A stretch of 64,000 nt of DNA from Vibrio sp. SS-MA-C1-2 (GCF_021513135.1 NZ_CP090981.1:124001-188000), one strand, 5' to 3'. Counted from the first letter of the stretch, positions 10,390 to 23,934 are shown. The notes: generated from the letters alone by a model not told the origin. Program-made: numbers and translations.

Positions 10390-11708
10390 TAAGTTTAATA
10401 TTTTTTGTAACTCTTTAGGAGCTAATGCTCTTAATAGTAATCCATGTAAAAACAATAAAGTTACTAATATTATATTTATTAATGGCGTTAATAACTCATT
10501 TAAAAAAGCTGAAAGATCTAGGCACCTCCTTTACCGTGAGTATTTTAACAAATTTAAATTAGATTATAGTTCAGAAAACATTCATTTTTCTTTAGCTTAT
10601 AATCATAGTTTTGGTTTAAATGAGGATATTGAAGAAGTATTTATACAAAAATCTCAAGAATTAAATTTAATTAATGTTACATCAGATAGTTTATATGAAA
10701 AATATATTCAAAATAAAAAACTCAAAACAATGGAAGTGAGTATGATTTAGAAATAATTAACAATTTAGCTTCAATTAAAGCCAGGTATATAAGGCTATTT
10801 AATACAAATACTAATATAACCCGAATAGTTGAAACTTCTTTATTGGAAGGTGCTAAAACGGTTATGATTGCTCATAGTCAAGGGAATATTTTTGCTGACC
10901 AAGCATATAAAACATTAACCAATATATATAATAATAGTCTTTCTGTTATTGGCGTTGCCTCTGCCTCTAATGATATAAGAATAGATACTCCTTATCAAAC
11001 AGCTCATGATGATAGAGTTATTAACTATTTAAGATCTAATTTAGGAGCAAGAGAAAGTAATATCGAAAATGATCTTCTTCCTCTTTATGATTATAGAGAT
11101 ACTTTGAACCACAATTTTGATATAGGATATTTCCGTTTTCCATTACCATCTAGAAAAAATATTGATTATTTTTTTTGGAAGGCTATAGAAGAAACGACTC
11201 ATCCTGAACCACAAGTTAAAGATGGTTTGATCACCGCAACTCTTACTTGGGGAGAAGAACCTGATGTCGATCTCCATGTGATTGAGCCAATGGGTAATAT
11301 GGTTTTTTATGGCAATAGAGTAGGAGATGTCGGTGAACTAGATGTTGATGATACCTCAAGTTATGGTCCTGAACACTATTATGCTCGCTGTGACTCACTG
11401 CTACCCGGAAAGTACGTTTTTGGGGTTAATTACTTTAAGGGAAATAAAAAAGAAACAGCAGAATTGCAGATAAAACTCGATAATGCAGAAGGTGTTTCTA
11501 CATAGGTAAAAATAATATTACGCTTGATCAAGAAAAAGGTAATGTAGGACGAAATTTTAAAAAACTTATTGAGATAGTCGTCACTGAAAATACGGATGGT
11601 ACGGCTAATATTTCAGGCTATTTTATCCAAGAAGGTAACAGTGAAGATGAAAATAGCAGTGAAAACCCTCAACTAGCACCATCAAGTTACAAAGATAAAT
11701 CTACATAA
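10356..11708 (+). pseudogene. Secreted alpha/beta-hydrolase with C-terminal DUF2135/YfaP-like domain, frame broken three times
   Basis: A start at ATG 10356 (AAGGAG seven bases before) gives MRYYQAKYTLLISLIFF, a signal peptide, but this frame stops at once. The sequence resumes one frame over (GANALNSNPCKNNK, then IIFINGVNNSF). It shifts again near the A run 10715-10720, and once more at the T run 11495-11497, before ending at TAA 11708. Each break is repaired by adding one base at or near a homopolymer, giving about 450 residues. The middle holds the serine-hydrolase elbow AHSQGN. The C-terminal part (TLTWGEEPDVDLHV, DDTSSYGPEHYYA, GKYVFGVNYF) resembles DUF2135/YfaP-type domains. It is either a decaying gene or an intact gene with sequencing errors. 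Substrate unknown. Confidence 0.65.
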
Positions 11709-11826
11709 AAACAGTTATATATCATGAAGCACCAACTAGGATGATAAATTATTTATTTCTTCCTATAACAATAACCTTAAAAGTAGCCTTAAATAGCAAT
11801 GCTGAAATATTTAAAAAACCAAACGC

Positions 11827-11856
11827 AAAAAACCCAGCCAAAGGCTGGGTTTTTTA
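11827..11856 (-). terminator. Terminator of the rRNA operon
   Basis: AAAAAACCCAGCC, a short loop, then GGCTGGGTTTTTT forms a strong stem with a T tract in the leftward direction. It is 25 bp past the 5S rRNA gene and should terminate the whole rRNA operon. A matching A tract on the other side may also stop rightward transcription from the accessory genes. Confidence 0.9.
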
Positions 11857-11880
11857 CTGTCTGCATAAGCAGAGAATTTG

Positions 11881-12000
11881 AAGCCTGGCGATGACCTACT
11901 CTCACATGGGGAGACCCCACACTACCATCGGCGCGATTGTGTTTCACTTCTGAGTTCGGAATGGAGTCAGGTGGGTCCACAATGCTATGGTCGCCAAGCA
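11881..12000 (-). rRNA. rrf: 5S ribosomal RNA
   Basis: The reverse complement begins TGCTTGGCGACCATAGC and ends ATCGCCAGGCTT, the usual Vibrionaceae 5S termini. Internal conserved parts such as GACCCACCTGA, CCGAACTCAGAAGTGAAA and CCGATGGTAGTGTGGGG are present. The length is 120 nt, as expected. It is the last gene of the operon, 149 bp after the 23S gene. Ends are judged by eye from consensus. Confidence 0.96.
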
Positions 12001-12149
12001 AATTTTGTTGTTAACCGCGAATATTCGCGTTTAACGAAATTTGGAAAGTCTGATAATTCGTAATAATATTCTCAATACTTCATTCAAGTATCTTTTGACT
12101 CGTCGAGTCGTATTCTTTTGAGCCCATCAAAACCCTTTGGGTGTTGTAT

Positions 12150-15041
<2,892 letters not shown>

Positions 15042-15354
15042 ATACAACCCGAAAGAGTCTTATGTATGTTCAAACAACCAAGGTTTTTGATTGTTGATAA
15101 TCAACAGGGTAATGTTGATTATCGTTTGCCGGACTCAATATAGAATTAACATCAATGATGTTAATTTGAATACAAGACACTTGAATGTGTATTGTGTTGA
15201 GAACTCGTTTATTCTTTCGAATAAACAATTATTACTTTTCAACTTATTAATGATTAAAAAATCACTAACGAGTTTACTAGTCAGCTTTCCAAATTGTTAA
15301 AGAGCTAAAACTTATGTTATCTGTGTGGGTACTCATCACGAAATATCAAATCGT
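15042..15354 (-). other. 16S-23S internal transcribed spacer without tRNA genes
   Basis: This 313-bp spacer contains no tRNA cloverleaf that I can recognise: neither the Ile/Ala pair nor a Glu gene is present. It belongs to the short, tRNA-free spacer class that is known to occur among the several rRNA operons of Vibrionaceae genomes. A boxA element lies at 15291-15306. The rest is AT-rich with local inverted repeats that probably form the processing stems around 16S and 23S. Confidence 0.85.
15291..15306 (-). promoter_or_regulatory. boxA antitermination element in the 16S-23S spacer
   Basis: The leftward strand reads AGCTCTTTAACAATTT, which contains the classic rRNA boxA GCTCTTTAACAA. NusB/NusE load there so that RNA polymerase reads through the structured rRNA genes without rho termination. 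It sits about 50 bp after the 16S 3' end, the expected place in the leader of 23S. Confidence 0.8.
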
Positions 15355-16899
<1,545 letters not shown>

Positions 16900-17136
16900 A
16901 AAGTTTTGTTGTTTCTTTCGAAACGGCTCAACGAATACTGACTTCAAAACTAATTCTTTATAAATAAAGAATGTAATCTTAAAGCTACTATCATTCCAAC
17001 AGAATGATAGTGAATTGACTGTGCCAGTATAATCCATAATAAATTATGTTTTACACTGTATTGGTCACTCAGTTCATTGAGTAATCTTTTTGTTGATTCT
17101 CGATAACGAGTGCCCACACAGATTTCATAAGTTTTA

Positions 17137-17151
17137 AATTTTTAAAGAGCA
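17137..17151 (-). promoter_or_regulatory. boxA antitermination element in the rRNA leader
   Basis: The leftward strand reads TGCTCTTTAAAAATT, a boxA with one change from TGCTCTTTAACAA. It lies in the leader between the promoter at 17238-17265 and the 16S 5' end. The leader from 16900 to 17237 holds no gene. It is AT-rich with inverted repeats of the type that frame 16S for RNase III cleavage. Confidence 0.7.
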
Positions 17152-17237
17152 TATCGACAATAAAGGTTAGCTTCTAACTAACTCTCGGTCACTTCGCTAA
17201 CCGTTGTTTGCGTTGTGCTCCGTGTCGATGGATGTGC

Positions 17238-17265
17238 ATTATAGGGAGTTCTGATCAGTTGGCAA
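17238..17265 (-). promoter_or_regulatory. rRNA operon promoter
   Basis: On the leftward strand TTGCCA (17265-17260) and TATAAT (17243-17238) are separated by 16 bp, giving a near-consensus sigma-70 promoter. The bases after the -10 box (GCACATCCATCG) fit a GC-containing discriminator, as in stringently controlled rRNA promoters. The run of A and T upstream (about 17269-17300) would serve as an UP element. RelA, also encoded in this window, would depress this promoter through ppGpp. Confidence 0.8.
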
Positions 17266-17306
17266 GGGCTTTTTTGAAATAAATCACACTTTTTTAATCA
17301 AGCGGT

Positions 17307-17333
17307 TAAAAAAGGGGCGTAACGCTGTTTTTT
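17307..17333 (-). terminator. Possible terminator after the minor-pilin genes
   Basis: An A run and a T run flank a small GCG-TTA-CGC hairpin (TAAAAAAGGGGCGTAACGCT then GTTTTTT). It lies 19 bp after the ppdC-like stop and just upstream of the rRNA promoter. The GC stem is short, so the call is tentative. Confidence 0.4.
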
Positions 17334-17351
17334 ACAACAAAAAACATCAAA

Positions 17352-17714
17352 TCATTCGATTATTTTACTACTTAACTTAAATTTTATCGTTTTATCTCTC
17401 CGACTTACTCCTTCTATTCTTAAGAACAACAAGCCATTTTGATCAAACGTTAAGGAACATTCTAAATTAACACCTTTATTTATAGCGCTATTTTTTGTTA
17501 TATGGCAATGAGTCTGATTATCAATGAGTTCATACATCCCTTTATCTACATAATGAATAACTAACAACTCGTCTTTAAATCGTTTCTCTATGTTTATCAT
17601 TTGGCTCGATACTCTTAATAAGCTAGAAATAATAATCAATAGAATCGTGATACTTATTATTAATTCTAACAGCGATGCTCCTTGTTGCTTAAAATGCTTT
17701 ATATTCGTCCTCAT
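17352..17714 (-). CDS. Minor pseudopilin, PpdC/PilV-like
   Basis: The 120-residue protein has a class III (type IV pilin) leader: MRTNIKHFKQQGASLLELII, with cleavage expected before the first residue of ASLLELI and Glu at position +5. A 20-residue hydrophobic helix follows, then a short soluble domain with two cysteines. PilD-type peptidase would process it and it would prime pilus assembly at the inner membrane. It is the last gene of a four-gene pseudopilin cluster whose order matches ppdA-ppdB-ygdB-ppdC of E. coli. It also matches the minor-pilin genes I recall beside dnaJ in V. cholerae, which are required for DNA-uptake pili. Naming within this weakly conserved family is by position. Confidence 0.75.
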   Translation of the reverse strand: MRTNIKHFKQQGASLLELIISITILLIIISSLLRVSSQMINIEKRFKDELLVIHYVDKGMYELIDNQTHCHITKNSAINKGVNLECSLTFDQNGLLFLRIEGVSRRDKTIKFKLSSKIIE

Positions 17715-17717
17715 ATA

Positions 17718-18224
17718 TCACCAATAGAAACTCATCTTTAATATCTGTAATTCTTTTAATTTAAGGTTTGCATCCATAACTTGCTTATCACTTAAGGTAA
17801 ATTTACCCTCAAAATGCAACTCACCGTCATTCTTTCCAGAGCTGCTCCAAGAACTCTGTCGAACCCCACACAAAGAAAAAGAGAGAGAAGATAGCAAACT
17901 ATAAATTTGTTGGTGATTGGAATTAGAATTTTGACGAAGAAGATCAACATTCATTTGTTGTTCATCCCACCAATTTCTAAGTTGTTTCTGAATGCAATTA
18001 ATCTCTCCTATTTGCTGCCAATATTGAGTTAATCCTTGACGGTAAAGTGAAATAGCCTGTTGTTCGTTAATTTGAACAGCAGTGATCTTAATAATAGAGT
18101 AAGTAAGAAACAGTGAAAGCATTAAACTCATCAATAAAATAGTCGCTCCTGTCTCTTTTTTCTTTCTAATTGCACATTTACTCAGGAGGTACTGCTCTTT
18201 AAAATGTCGATCATTAAAATACAC
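17718..18224 (-). CDS. YgdB/PilX-like pilus assembly protein
   Basis: The 168-residue product has a short basic N-terminus (RKKKETGATILLMSLMLSLF) resembling a pilin leader with Gly before the cleavage point. A hydrophobic helix and a soluble domain with two cysteines (EINCIQK and SLCGVRQ) follow. It lacks the usual Glu+5, as do YgdB and GspK/PilX-like minor pilins. The first codon is taken as GTG at 18224 because GGAGG lies about eight bases upstream, while the nearby ATG is in a dead frame. It is 3 bp from the next gene and so is co-translated. The YgdB assignment rests on its place in the cluster. Confidence 0.65.
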   Translation of the reverse strand: MYFNDRHFKEQYLLSKCAIRKKKETGATILLMSLMLSLFLTYSIIKITAVQINEQQAISLYRQGLTQYWQQIGEINCIQKQLRNWWDEQQMNVDLLRQNSNSNHQQIYSLLSSLSFSLCGVRQSSWSSSGKNDGELHFEGKFTLSDKQVMDANLKLKELQILKMSFYW

Positions 18225-18240
18225 ACATATCCCTCCATTT

Positions 18241-18773
18241 TTAGTTTATTTTATTGACTAAATAGAGTGTTGTTGCTTGAGATATTGTGAATTTATCTTT
18301 TTTTAACTCTAGATTTATCATAATAACTTTATTTTTCTGCTTGAAATTTAAATTAGAAACTGAAAATTGACTTGAGTTAAGATCTAACCAATATGCACCA
18401 TCGCAACGCCAATTATTTAACGTACCATAAGGTCGATAGCGTTCTAGTGTTTGGTTTTTCTCATCCCATCGATACCCCCTTTTATAAGCTGTTGCTGTTG
18501 TCGATAACTAAAAAGAATGCAATGAGAGTTAATGATGGTCGGTTGATCATTATATTGCAGCTTAAAGCCTGTTTGAGTCATATCGTGCTTCATTAATGCC
18601 AATAATGTCACTATTTCAGCCTGCATATTTAGCCGCATCATTAATTTTGAGTTAAATTTAGATTGAGACTGTAAGGTAGTAAAAAACATTCCAATAAAGA
18701 GAGAGAGCAATACTGTCGTAAGCAAAAGCTCATAAAGTGTAAAACCGTGTTGATTTTTGCTGGTCATTCTCAT
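18241..18773 (-). pseudogene. Minor pseudopilin, PpdB/PilW-like, one frameshift as sequenced
   Basis: From 18773 the frame reads MRMTSKNQHGFTLYELLLTT, a type IV pilin leader with Gly, Phe+1 and Glu+5, then a hydrophobic helix. It ends early at 18444 with GMRKTKH. The neighbouring frame continues without a stop as GYRWDEKNQTLERYRPYG, then NNWRCDGAYWLDLNSSQ, to TAA at 18241. This second half looks like the C-terminal part of PilW/PpdB-type proteins. One extra base in the run AAAAGGGGG (complement of 18475-18483) restores a single frame of about 177 residues. It is therefore either a fresh null mutation or a sequencing error. Second gene of the minor-pilin cluster. Confidence 0.7.
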
Positions 18774-18836
18774 GTTTTATTTATTCATTACTCCATTCTA
18801 ATATCAAAATATCCCTCTATCTCTAACTTTAAGTTA

Positions 18837-19394
18837 TTAACATATTTCCATTGAATAATTTTTCATTGAAGAGCAGAGTCGAACTTTTCCATTATGGGTG
18901 ATCCTGATTCCGGCATTAATGTTAGGTTGATTGTTTAATTGGAAGACGAGTCTATAATTTTGACTACTATCTCCAGCATGACGATAGAAGTAAAATAATA
19001 AGCCCGGTGTTAATGGACGTTTATCATTTTCGGTATAGCGAGAAAGACTCAATGATGATGTAACAACGAGATCTAGAATATCTCTTTGTTTAACCCGGTC
19101 GTTTGATTGGCAATTATTTATTAATAAATCTGGCTTTGGTGAGCTTAATAAACAAGAAGATTCGCTAGATTGCAAAAAGAGGATGTAACGCGGCTGCTTC
19201 AGTAGTATCGCTTGTCGACGTTGATGTTGAATAAACGCTTTGAGCTGAATAGCTAAAAGATAAAGTTTTTGTTGTTGTAACACGGTATTAATTTGACTCC
19301 AACTGAGTAACATCATCATTGATAAAATCGTTGTCACAACAATAAGCTCTAATAGAGTAAAACCCTTTTGATTTATCGCATCTCTATTTAACAT
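18837..19394 (-). CDS. Minor pseudopilin, PpdA/FimT/GspH-like
   Basis: The 185-residue protein starts MLNRDAINQKGFTLLELIVV, a textbook prepilin leader (Gly before Phe+1, Glu+5), then a long hydrophobic helix that anchors and assembles it. The soluble domain has two cysteine pairs (SSCLLSS, NNCQSND and the C-terminal RLCSS/MEIC). It is the promoter-proximal gene of the cluster. The expected role is in initiating type IV pili, including competence pili in vibrios. A candidate CRP-S site lies about 80 bp upstream. Confidence 0.75.
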   Translation of the reverse strand: MLNRDAINQKGFTLLELIVVTTILSMMMLLSWSQINTVLQQQKLYLLAIQLKAFIQHQRRQAILLKQPRYILFLQSSESSCLLSSPKPDLLINNCQSNDRVKQRDILDLVVTSSLSLSRYTENDKRPLTPGLLFYFYRHAGDSSQNYRLVFQLNNQPNINAGIRITHNGKVRLCSSMKNYSMEIC

Positions 19395-19471
19395 ACCTTC
19401 ATTCTCGTTATTAGAAAAAGTAGATAACTAGTGTGTTGATTTACCTTACTTGCCGCGAGAAGTAACAATAT

Positions 19472-19494
19472 CTTTGCGATCGAACACTCAAAAC
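19472..19494 (-). promoter_or_regulatory. Candidate CRP-S (Sxy-dependent) site upstream of the minor-pilin genes
   Basis: The leftward strand reads TTTTGAGTGTTCGATCGCA followed by AAG. One half, TCGCA, and the flanking TTTT/AAG match the competence CRP-S consensus (TTTTGCGA...TCGCAAAA); the other half, TGAGT, is imperfect. It is centred about 90 bp upstream of the first minor-pilin ATG. Noticed by eye only, so moderate to low confidence. Confidence 0.35.
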
Positions 19495-19581
19495 AAGCTG
19501 TAAGAGATACAAGATAATGTTCGAAATCAGGAACTGGGGCGGTAAATCTTAGTTTTATTATTACTGCTATTCACCAAGGAA

Positions 19582-19619
19582 GTAATTATCTTCGCTTTAT
19601 TGAATACAAAGATAATTAC
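19582..19619. other. Inverted repeat downstream of the M48 protease gene
   Basis: GTAATTATCTT and AAGATAATTAC form a perfect 11-bp stem with a 16-base loop. It lies 19 bp past the protease stop codon. There is no T tract on the leftward strand, so it may act as an mRNA-stabilising hairpin rather than a classical terminator. Confidence 0.45.
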
Positions 19620-19638
19620 AAAAATGTTAGCTTTATCT

Positions 19639-20436
19639 TTAACAGCGAGGTTTTGCCGTTGGTGATTGAGGGAGTGTTTTAATTTTTTCAGCGAGATCTC
19701 TAATCCGAGTGTCATGAGAAGGATGGGTAGATAGCAGCTCTGGTGGTTGATTCCCTCCAGCGGCTTTTGCCATATTTTGCCATAAATAGATACTTGCCTG
19801 AGGGTTATAACCGGCTTTACTCATGATCTCTAATCCGACAATATCAGCTTCAGATTCTTGAGTTCTACCATAAGGCAAAAGTACGCCATACTGCATACCA
19901 AGCCCCAGTGCCCCCATTGTCATATCATGATACTGAGAATACTCTGTAGTTTGTAAGACCACACTCGTAATTTGTAATCCCATATTGGTTAACTGCGATT
20001 GAGAGACTCGCTCATTACTATGTTCAGCTAAGACATGCGCTATTTCATGACCAATAACAGTCGCCAGTTGATCTTGCGTTTTCGCCACATTAAGAAGCCC
20101 AGTATAAACACCTATTTTACCGCCTGGGAGAGCAAATGCATTAACTTGTTCACTATCAAATACCACCACTTCCCAAGCATCAAAATCTGATTGTTTAGGG
20201 ATGCTATCTGTAATCGATTTAGCAACACATTGCACATAACGATTAACCTTGGGGTCTTGACTGATTTTGGTGTTCTTTTTTAACTCTTCAAATGATTGAG
20301 CACCGAGCTGTGACATTTCAGAGCCTGAGAAAAGTAACACTTGATTTCGTCCTGTCGGTGATGATTCACAACCAACAAGGACAGATGATGCAATAAATGT
20401 AGAGATAAGCGCCAAGGATGATCTTAATTTTCTCAT
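19639..20436 (-). CDS. M48-family metalloprotease lipoprotein, LoiP/YggG-like
   Basis: The 265-residue protein has a lipoprotein signal ending LVGC (Cys23) and should be anchored in the outer membrane facing the periplasm. The zinc motif HEIAH is at residues 130-134 and the third ligand lies in ESEADIVGLEIM. This fits the M48B group, whose E. coli members LoiP and BepA degrade or repair misassembled outer-membrane proteins. The length is near that of LoiP (about 250). The start is supported by AAGGAG eight bases upstream. It lies between dnaJ and the minor-pilin genes but has its own flanking hairpins, so it is probably a single-gene unit. Confidence 0.9.
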   Translation of the reverse strand: MRKLRSSLALISTFIASSVLVGCESSPTGRNQVLLFSGSEMSQLGAQSFEELKKNTKISQDPKVNRYVQCVAKSITDSIPKQSDFDAWEVVVFDSEQVNAFALPGGKIGVYTGLLNVAKTQDQLATVIGHEIAHVLAEHSNERVSQSQLTNMGLQITSVVLQTTEYSQYHDMTMGALGLGMQYGVLLPYGRTQESEADIVGLEIMSKAGYNPQASIYLWQNMAKAAGGNQPPELLSTHPSHDTRIRDLAEKIKTLPQSPTAKPRC

Positions 20437-20465
20437 ATGATTGTCTCCTTACAATAGTGTAGATA

Positions 20466-20489
20466 TATACCCTTCTTACTTTAGGTATA
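20466..20489. repeat. 24-bp ERIC scar (the two termini joined)
   Basis: TATACCCTTCTTACTTTAGGTATA holds the terminal TATACCCTTCTTACTT of one ERIC end fused to the AGGTATA of the other, with the whole centre missing. A similar 24-bp scar is at 60983-61006. It sits about 30 bp upstream of the protease start codon. Confidence 0.6.
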
Positions 20490-20564
20490 TTCTTTCCTTT
20501 AGGTTTAATTCGCTAACTTTATTGATTATTTATCACTTTTCAATATACGCTAATTTTTAACTAT

Positions 20565-20610
20565 AAAAAAACCAATGATGACCTTACATATGCAAGATAA
20601 TCATTGGTTC
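20565..20610 (-). terminator. Terminator after dnaJ
   Basis: AACCAATGAT and ATCATTGGTT form a 10-bp stem around a loop that is itself partly palindromic (CATATG). On the leftward strand it is followed by TTTTTTTATAG. It lies 32 bp past the dnaJ stop and should end the dnaK-dnaJ transcript. Confidence 0.85.
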
Positions 20611-20642
20611 TTAATAAATACTAATTTGTTGTAATTTTAAGA

Positions 20643-21785
20643 TTAACTGGTTAGGTCATCAAAAAACTTTTTCACACCGTCGAAGAAACCTTCAGATTTT
20701 GGCTTATGCTTTTTCGATGCAGCACTACCGTCAAATGATTTTTCAAGCTCTTTCAGTAACGCTTTCTGTTTGTTACTTAAATGAACAGGCGTTTCAACCA
20801 CTAACTTACAGATTAAGTCACCTACACCACCGCCACGAACAGATTTCACGCCTTTACCACGCATTCTGAACATACGACCAGTTTGTGTCTCTTTAGGTAC
20901 TTTTAAGCTGACTCGACCATTTAGGGTTGGAACTTCAACTTCCCCACCTAATGCTGCCATCGTAAAGCTAATCGGCACTTCACAATAAAGATTATTTCCA
21001 TCACGTTCAAAAATTGGATGTTCTTTAACATGAACTTGAACGTATAGATCACCAGCGGGCGCACCATGTTCTCCTGCTTCACCTTCACCAGAAAGACGAA
21101 TGCGATCACCAGTATCAACACCAGCTGGAATTTTCACAGAAAGGGTCTTAGTCTGTTCGACTCGTCCTTCACCATGACAGCTAGTACAAGGATCAGAGAT
21201 GATCTTACCGCGGCCATGACATTGTGGACAAGCTTGTTGAACAGCAAAGAAACCTTGGCGCATTTGAACTTGACCGCTACCATGACAGGTAGGACAGGTT
21301 GATGCAGATGTGCCTTTCTTAGCACCTGAACCGTCACAAGGTTCACAACCAACTAGCGTTGGAACTTCGATCTCTTTAGAGCAACCACCCACAGCTTCTT
21401 CTAAAGTGAGTTCCATGTTATAGCGTAAATCTGAACCGCGTTGCGCTCTTGATTGACCACCTCGACGCCCACCGCCAAACATATCACCAAATACATCACC
21501 GAAGATATCACCAAAGTCAGCACCGCCACCGAAGCCACCGCCTCCGCCCATGCCACCTTGTTCAAATGCGGCATGACCATATTGGTCATAAGCTGAACGC
21601 TTTTGCTCATCAGTTAATATTTCGTAAGCTTCTTTTACTTCTTTAAACTTTTCAGCTGATTCTTCATCACCACCTGTACGGTCAGGGTGAAACTTCATCG
21701 CTAGGCGTTTATAAGCCTTTTTTATCTCTCTCTCGGTCGCAGATTTTTCTACACCAAGCACTTCATAATAATCACGTTTAGACAT
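20643..21785 (-). CDS. dnaJ: Chaperone DnaJ (Hsp40)
   Basis: DnaJ delivers unfolded proteins to DnaK and stimulates its ATPase. The J domain (residues 1-70) has the catalytic HPD at 33-35. A Gly/Phe-rich linker follows ([11 protein letters not shown] and [16 protein letters not shown]). The zinc-finger domain has four CxxCxGxG repeats ([32 protein letters not shown]). The C-terminal substrate-binding domain ends in KKFFDDLTS. At 380 residues it is full length (E. coli 376). It is 87 bp downstream of dnaK and forms the usual dnaK-dnaJ operon. Confidence 0.99.
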   Translation of the reverse strand: MSKRDYYEVLGVEKSATEREIKKAYKRLAMKFHPDRTGGDEESAEKFKEVKEAYEILTDEQKRSAYDQYGHAAFEQGGMGGGGGFGGGADFGDIFGDVFGDMFGGGRRGGQSRAQRGSDLRYNMELTLEEAVGGCSKEIEVPTLVGCEPCDGSGAKKGTSASTCPTCHGSGQVQMRQGFFAVQQACPQCHGRGKIISDPCTSCHGEGRVEQTKTLSVKIPAGVDTGDRIRLSGEGEAGEHGAPAGDLYVQVHVKEHPIFERDGNNLYCEVPISFTMAALGGEVEVPTLNGRVSLKVPKETQTGRMFRMRGKGVKSVRGGGVGDLICKLVVETPVHLSNKQKALLKELEKSFDGSAASKKHKPKSEGFFDGVKKFFDDLTS

Positions 21786-21872
21786 CGGGAGTATTACCTA
21801 TTCTAGATATAACCGCGGGCGCATGAGTCTCCTCAAACGCCCGCAGTACTAATAATCACAACTTAATGCGGC

Positions 21873-23789
21873 TTATTTTTTCTCGTCTTTTACTTCTTCG
21901 AATTCTGCATCGACAACGTCATCTTGCTTAGCTGACTGCTCTGCACCTTCAGGTTGAGCCTGCTGTGCTTGAGCTTGTTGTTGTGCCATCTCCATTAGCG
22001 TTTTAGACGCTTCGATAAGCGCTTGAACTTTAGCATCAATCGTTTCTTTATCTTCGCCTTTTGATGCTTCTTCTAGTTCAGTAACAGCTGCTTCGATCTT
22101 AGTTTTCTCTTCAGCGGGTAATGCTTCGCCTGCTTCAGTGATCTGCTTACGCGTACCGTGAACAAGTTGATCAGCTTGGTTGCGTGCTGCAACTAGCTCT
22201 TCAAATTTCTTATCCGCTTCTTCGTTTGCAGCAGCATCTTGAACCATTTGCTCGATATCTGCATCACTTAGGCCGCCAGAAGCTTGGATAGTGATCTTCT
22301 GTTCTTTACCTGTGCTCTTATCTTTTGCAGATACGTGTAGGATACCATCAGCATCAAGGTCGAATGTTACTTCGATTTGTGGCGTACCACGTTGTGCTGC
22401 TTGGATACCTTCTAGGTTAAATTGACCTAGAGATTTGTTATCTAGTGCACGCTTACGCTCACCTTGGATAACATGAATAGTTACTGCGTTCTGGTTGTCT
22501 TCTGCTGTTGAGAATACTTGATTCGCTTTTGTTGGAATCGTTGTGTTTTTCTCGATTAGCTTAGTCATTACGCCACCCATAGTCTCAATACCTAGAGATA
22601 GAGGCGTTACGTCTAATAGAAGTACATCTTTAACGTCACCAGCAAGTACACCACCTTGAACAGCTGCACCTAGTGCAACAGCTTCATCAGCATTCACGTC
22701 ACGGCGTGGCTCTTTACCGAAGAACTCAGTTACTTTAGCTTGAACTAAAGGCATACGAGTCTGACCACCAACAACGATGATGTCGTTTACATCATTAACA
22801 GAAAGCTCTGCATCTTTAAGTGCTACACGTAGTGGCTCAAGAGAGCGCTCAACTAGGTCTTCAACTAGAGACTCAAGTTTTGCACGTGTTACTTTGATGT
22901 TCATGTGCTTAGGACCTGTTGCATCAGCAGTGATGTAAGGCAGGTTCACGTCAGTTTGTTGTGCAGAAGATAGCTCAATTTTTGCTTTTTCTGCTGCTTC
23001 TTTTAGACGCTGCATAGCTAGAGGATCGTTACGAAGATCGATACTCTGCTCTTTCTTGAACTCGTCAACTAAGTAGTTGATCATACGGTTATCGAAATCT
23101 TCACCACCTAAGTGGGTGTCACCGTTTGTTGCAAGAACTTCAAATGTTTTCTCGCCATCAACTTCATCAATTTCGATGATAGAGATATCAAATGTACCAC
23201 CACCAAGGTCATAAACTGCGATAGTGCGATCGCCACCTGTTTTATCTAAACCGTAAGCAAGTGCCGCTGCAGTTGGTTCGTTGATGATACGCTTAACTTC
23301 TAGACCTGCGATACGACCAGCATCTTTGGTTGCTTGACGTTGTGCATCGTTGAAGTAAGCAGGAACAGTGATTACAGCACCGGTTACTTTCTCACCAAGG
23401 AAATCCTCAGCAGTCTTCTTCATCTTCTTAAGTACTTCAGCAGAAACTTGAGGAGCGGCCATTTTTTCGCCTTTCGCTTCAACCCAAGCATCACCATTGT
23501 CTGCTTTAACAATTTTGTATGGCATGATTTCTAAATCACGCTGTACTTCTTCATCTTCAAAACGACGACCAATAAGACGCTTAATTGCAAACAGTGTGTT
23601 TTCTGGGTTAGTCACTGCTTGGCGTTTTGCTGGTTGACCAACTAATGTTTCGCCATCTTGCGTATATGCGATGATAGAAGCGGTTGTGCGTTCACCTTCA
23701 GCATTCTCAATAACACGAGGCTGATCGCCATCTAAAACTGCAACACAAGAGTTAGTTGTACCTAAATCAATACCAATGATCTTACCCAT
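21873..23789 (-). CDS. dnaK: Chaperone DnaK (Hsp70)
   Basis: This is the ATP-dependent cytoplasmic Hsp70. The N-terminal ATPase domain begins [17 protein letters not shown] and includes the [21 protein letters not shown] and [10 protein letters not shown] signatures. The peptide-binding domain is in the second half ([14 protein letters not shown] onwards). The C-terminal lid ends in a Gln/Ala-rich segment and [10 protein letters not shown]. The length is 638 residues, equal to E. coli. GGAG lies eight bases before the ATG. A sigma-32 promoter at 23900-23925 gives heat-shock control, independent of the upstream grpE gene. Confidence 0.99.
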   Translation of the reverse strand: MGKIIGIDLGTTNSCVAVLDGDQPRVIENAEGERTTASIIAYTQDGETLVGQPAKRQAVTNPENTLFAIKRLIGRRFEDEEVQRDLEIMPYKIVKADNGDAWVEAKGEKMAAPQVSAEVLKKMKKTAEDFLGEKVTGAVITVPAYFNDAQRQATKDAGRIAGLEVKRIINEPTAAALAYGLDKTGGDRTIAVYDLGGGTFDISIIEIDEVDGEKTFEVLATNGDTHLGGEDFDNRMINYLVDEFKKEQSIDLRNDPLAMQRLKEAAEKAKIELSSAQQTDVNLPYITADATGPKHMNIKVTRAKLESLVEDLVERSLEPLRVALKDAELSVNDVNDIIVVGGQTRMPLVQAKVTEFFGKEPRRDVNADEAVALGAAVQGGVLAGDVKDVLLLDVTPLSLGIETMGGVMTKLIEKNTTIPTKANQVFSTAEDNQNAVTIHVIQGERKRALDNKSLGQFNLEGIQAAQRGTPQIEVTFDLDADGILHVSAKDKSTGKEQKITIQASGGLSDADIEQMVQDAAANEEADKKFEELVAARNQADQLVHGTRKQITEAGEALPAEEKTKIEAAVTELEEASKGEDKETIDAKVQALIEASKTLMEMAQQQAQAQQAQPEGAEQSAKQDDVVDAEFEEVKDEKK

Positions 23790-23899
23790 CAGGTTTTCTC
23801 CAAATAAATTATTTATAACGCGATACCAACTCTATTTTGGATGCGCTCTTCGTTCTTCAAGGCTAGATTGACTCGCGTTCAATCTCGTATGGAATATAA

Positions 23900-23925
23900 A
23901 TGAGGGCGTTGTTTTGCTTTTCAAG
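23900..23925 (-). promoter_or_regulatory. Sigma-32 heat-shock promoter of dnaK
   Basis: On the leftward strand CTTGAA (23925-23920) and CCCTCAT (23906-23900) are separated by 13 bp, close to the sigma-32 consensus CTTGAAA...CCCCAT. It lies about 110 bp before the dnaK ATG and after the grpE terminator. Confidence 0.75.
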
Positions 23926-23934
23926 GGGAAAAAT

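Noticed and set aside
10340-10750. Separate 136-codon gene starting at TTG 10340
   Set aside because: It begins inside the lipoprotein gene without a good start; the properly placed AAGGAG-ATG at 10356 is in another frame, and the pieces join as one signal-bearing protein after single-base repairs.
15042-15354. tRNA genes in the 16S-23S spacer
   Set aside because: No acceptor-stem pairing or GGTTCGAAT-like T arm is present in the 313 bp.
19527-19715. 62-codon frame at the end of the M48 protease gene
   Set aside because: It overlaps the protease in another frame and shows no domain or initiation signal.
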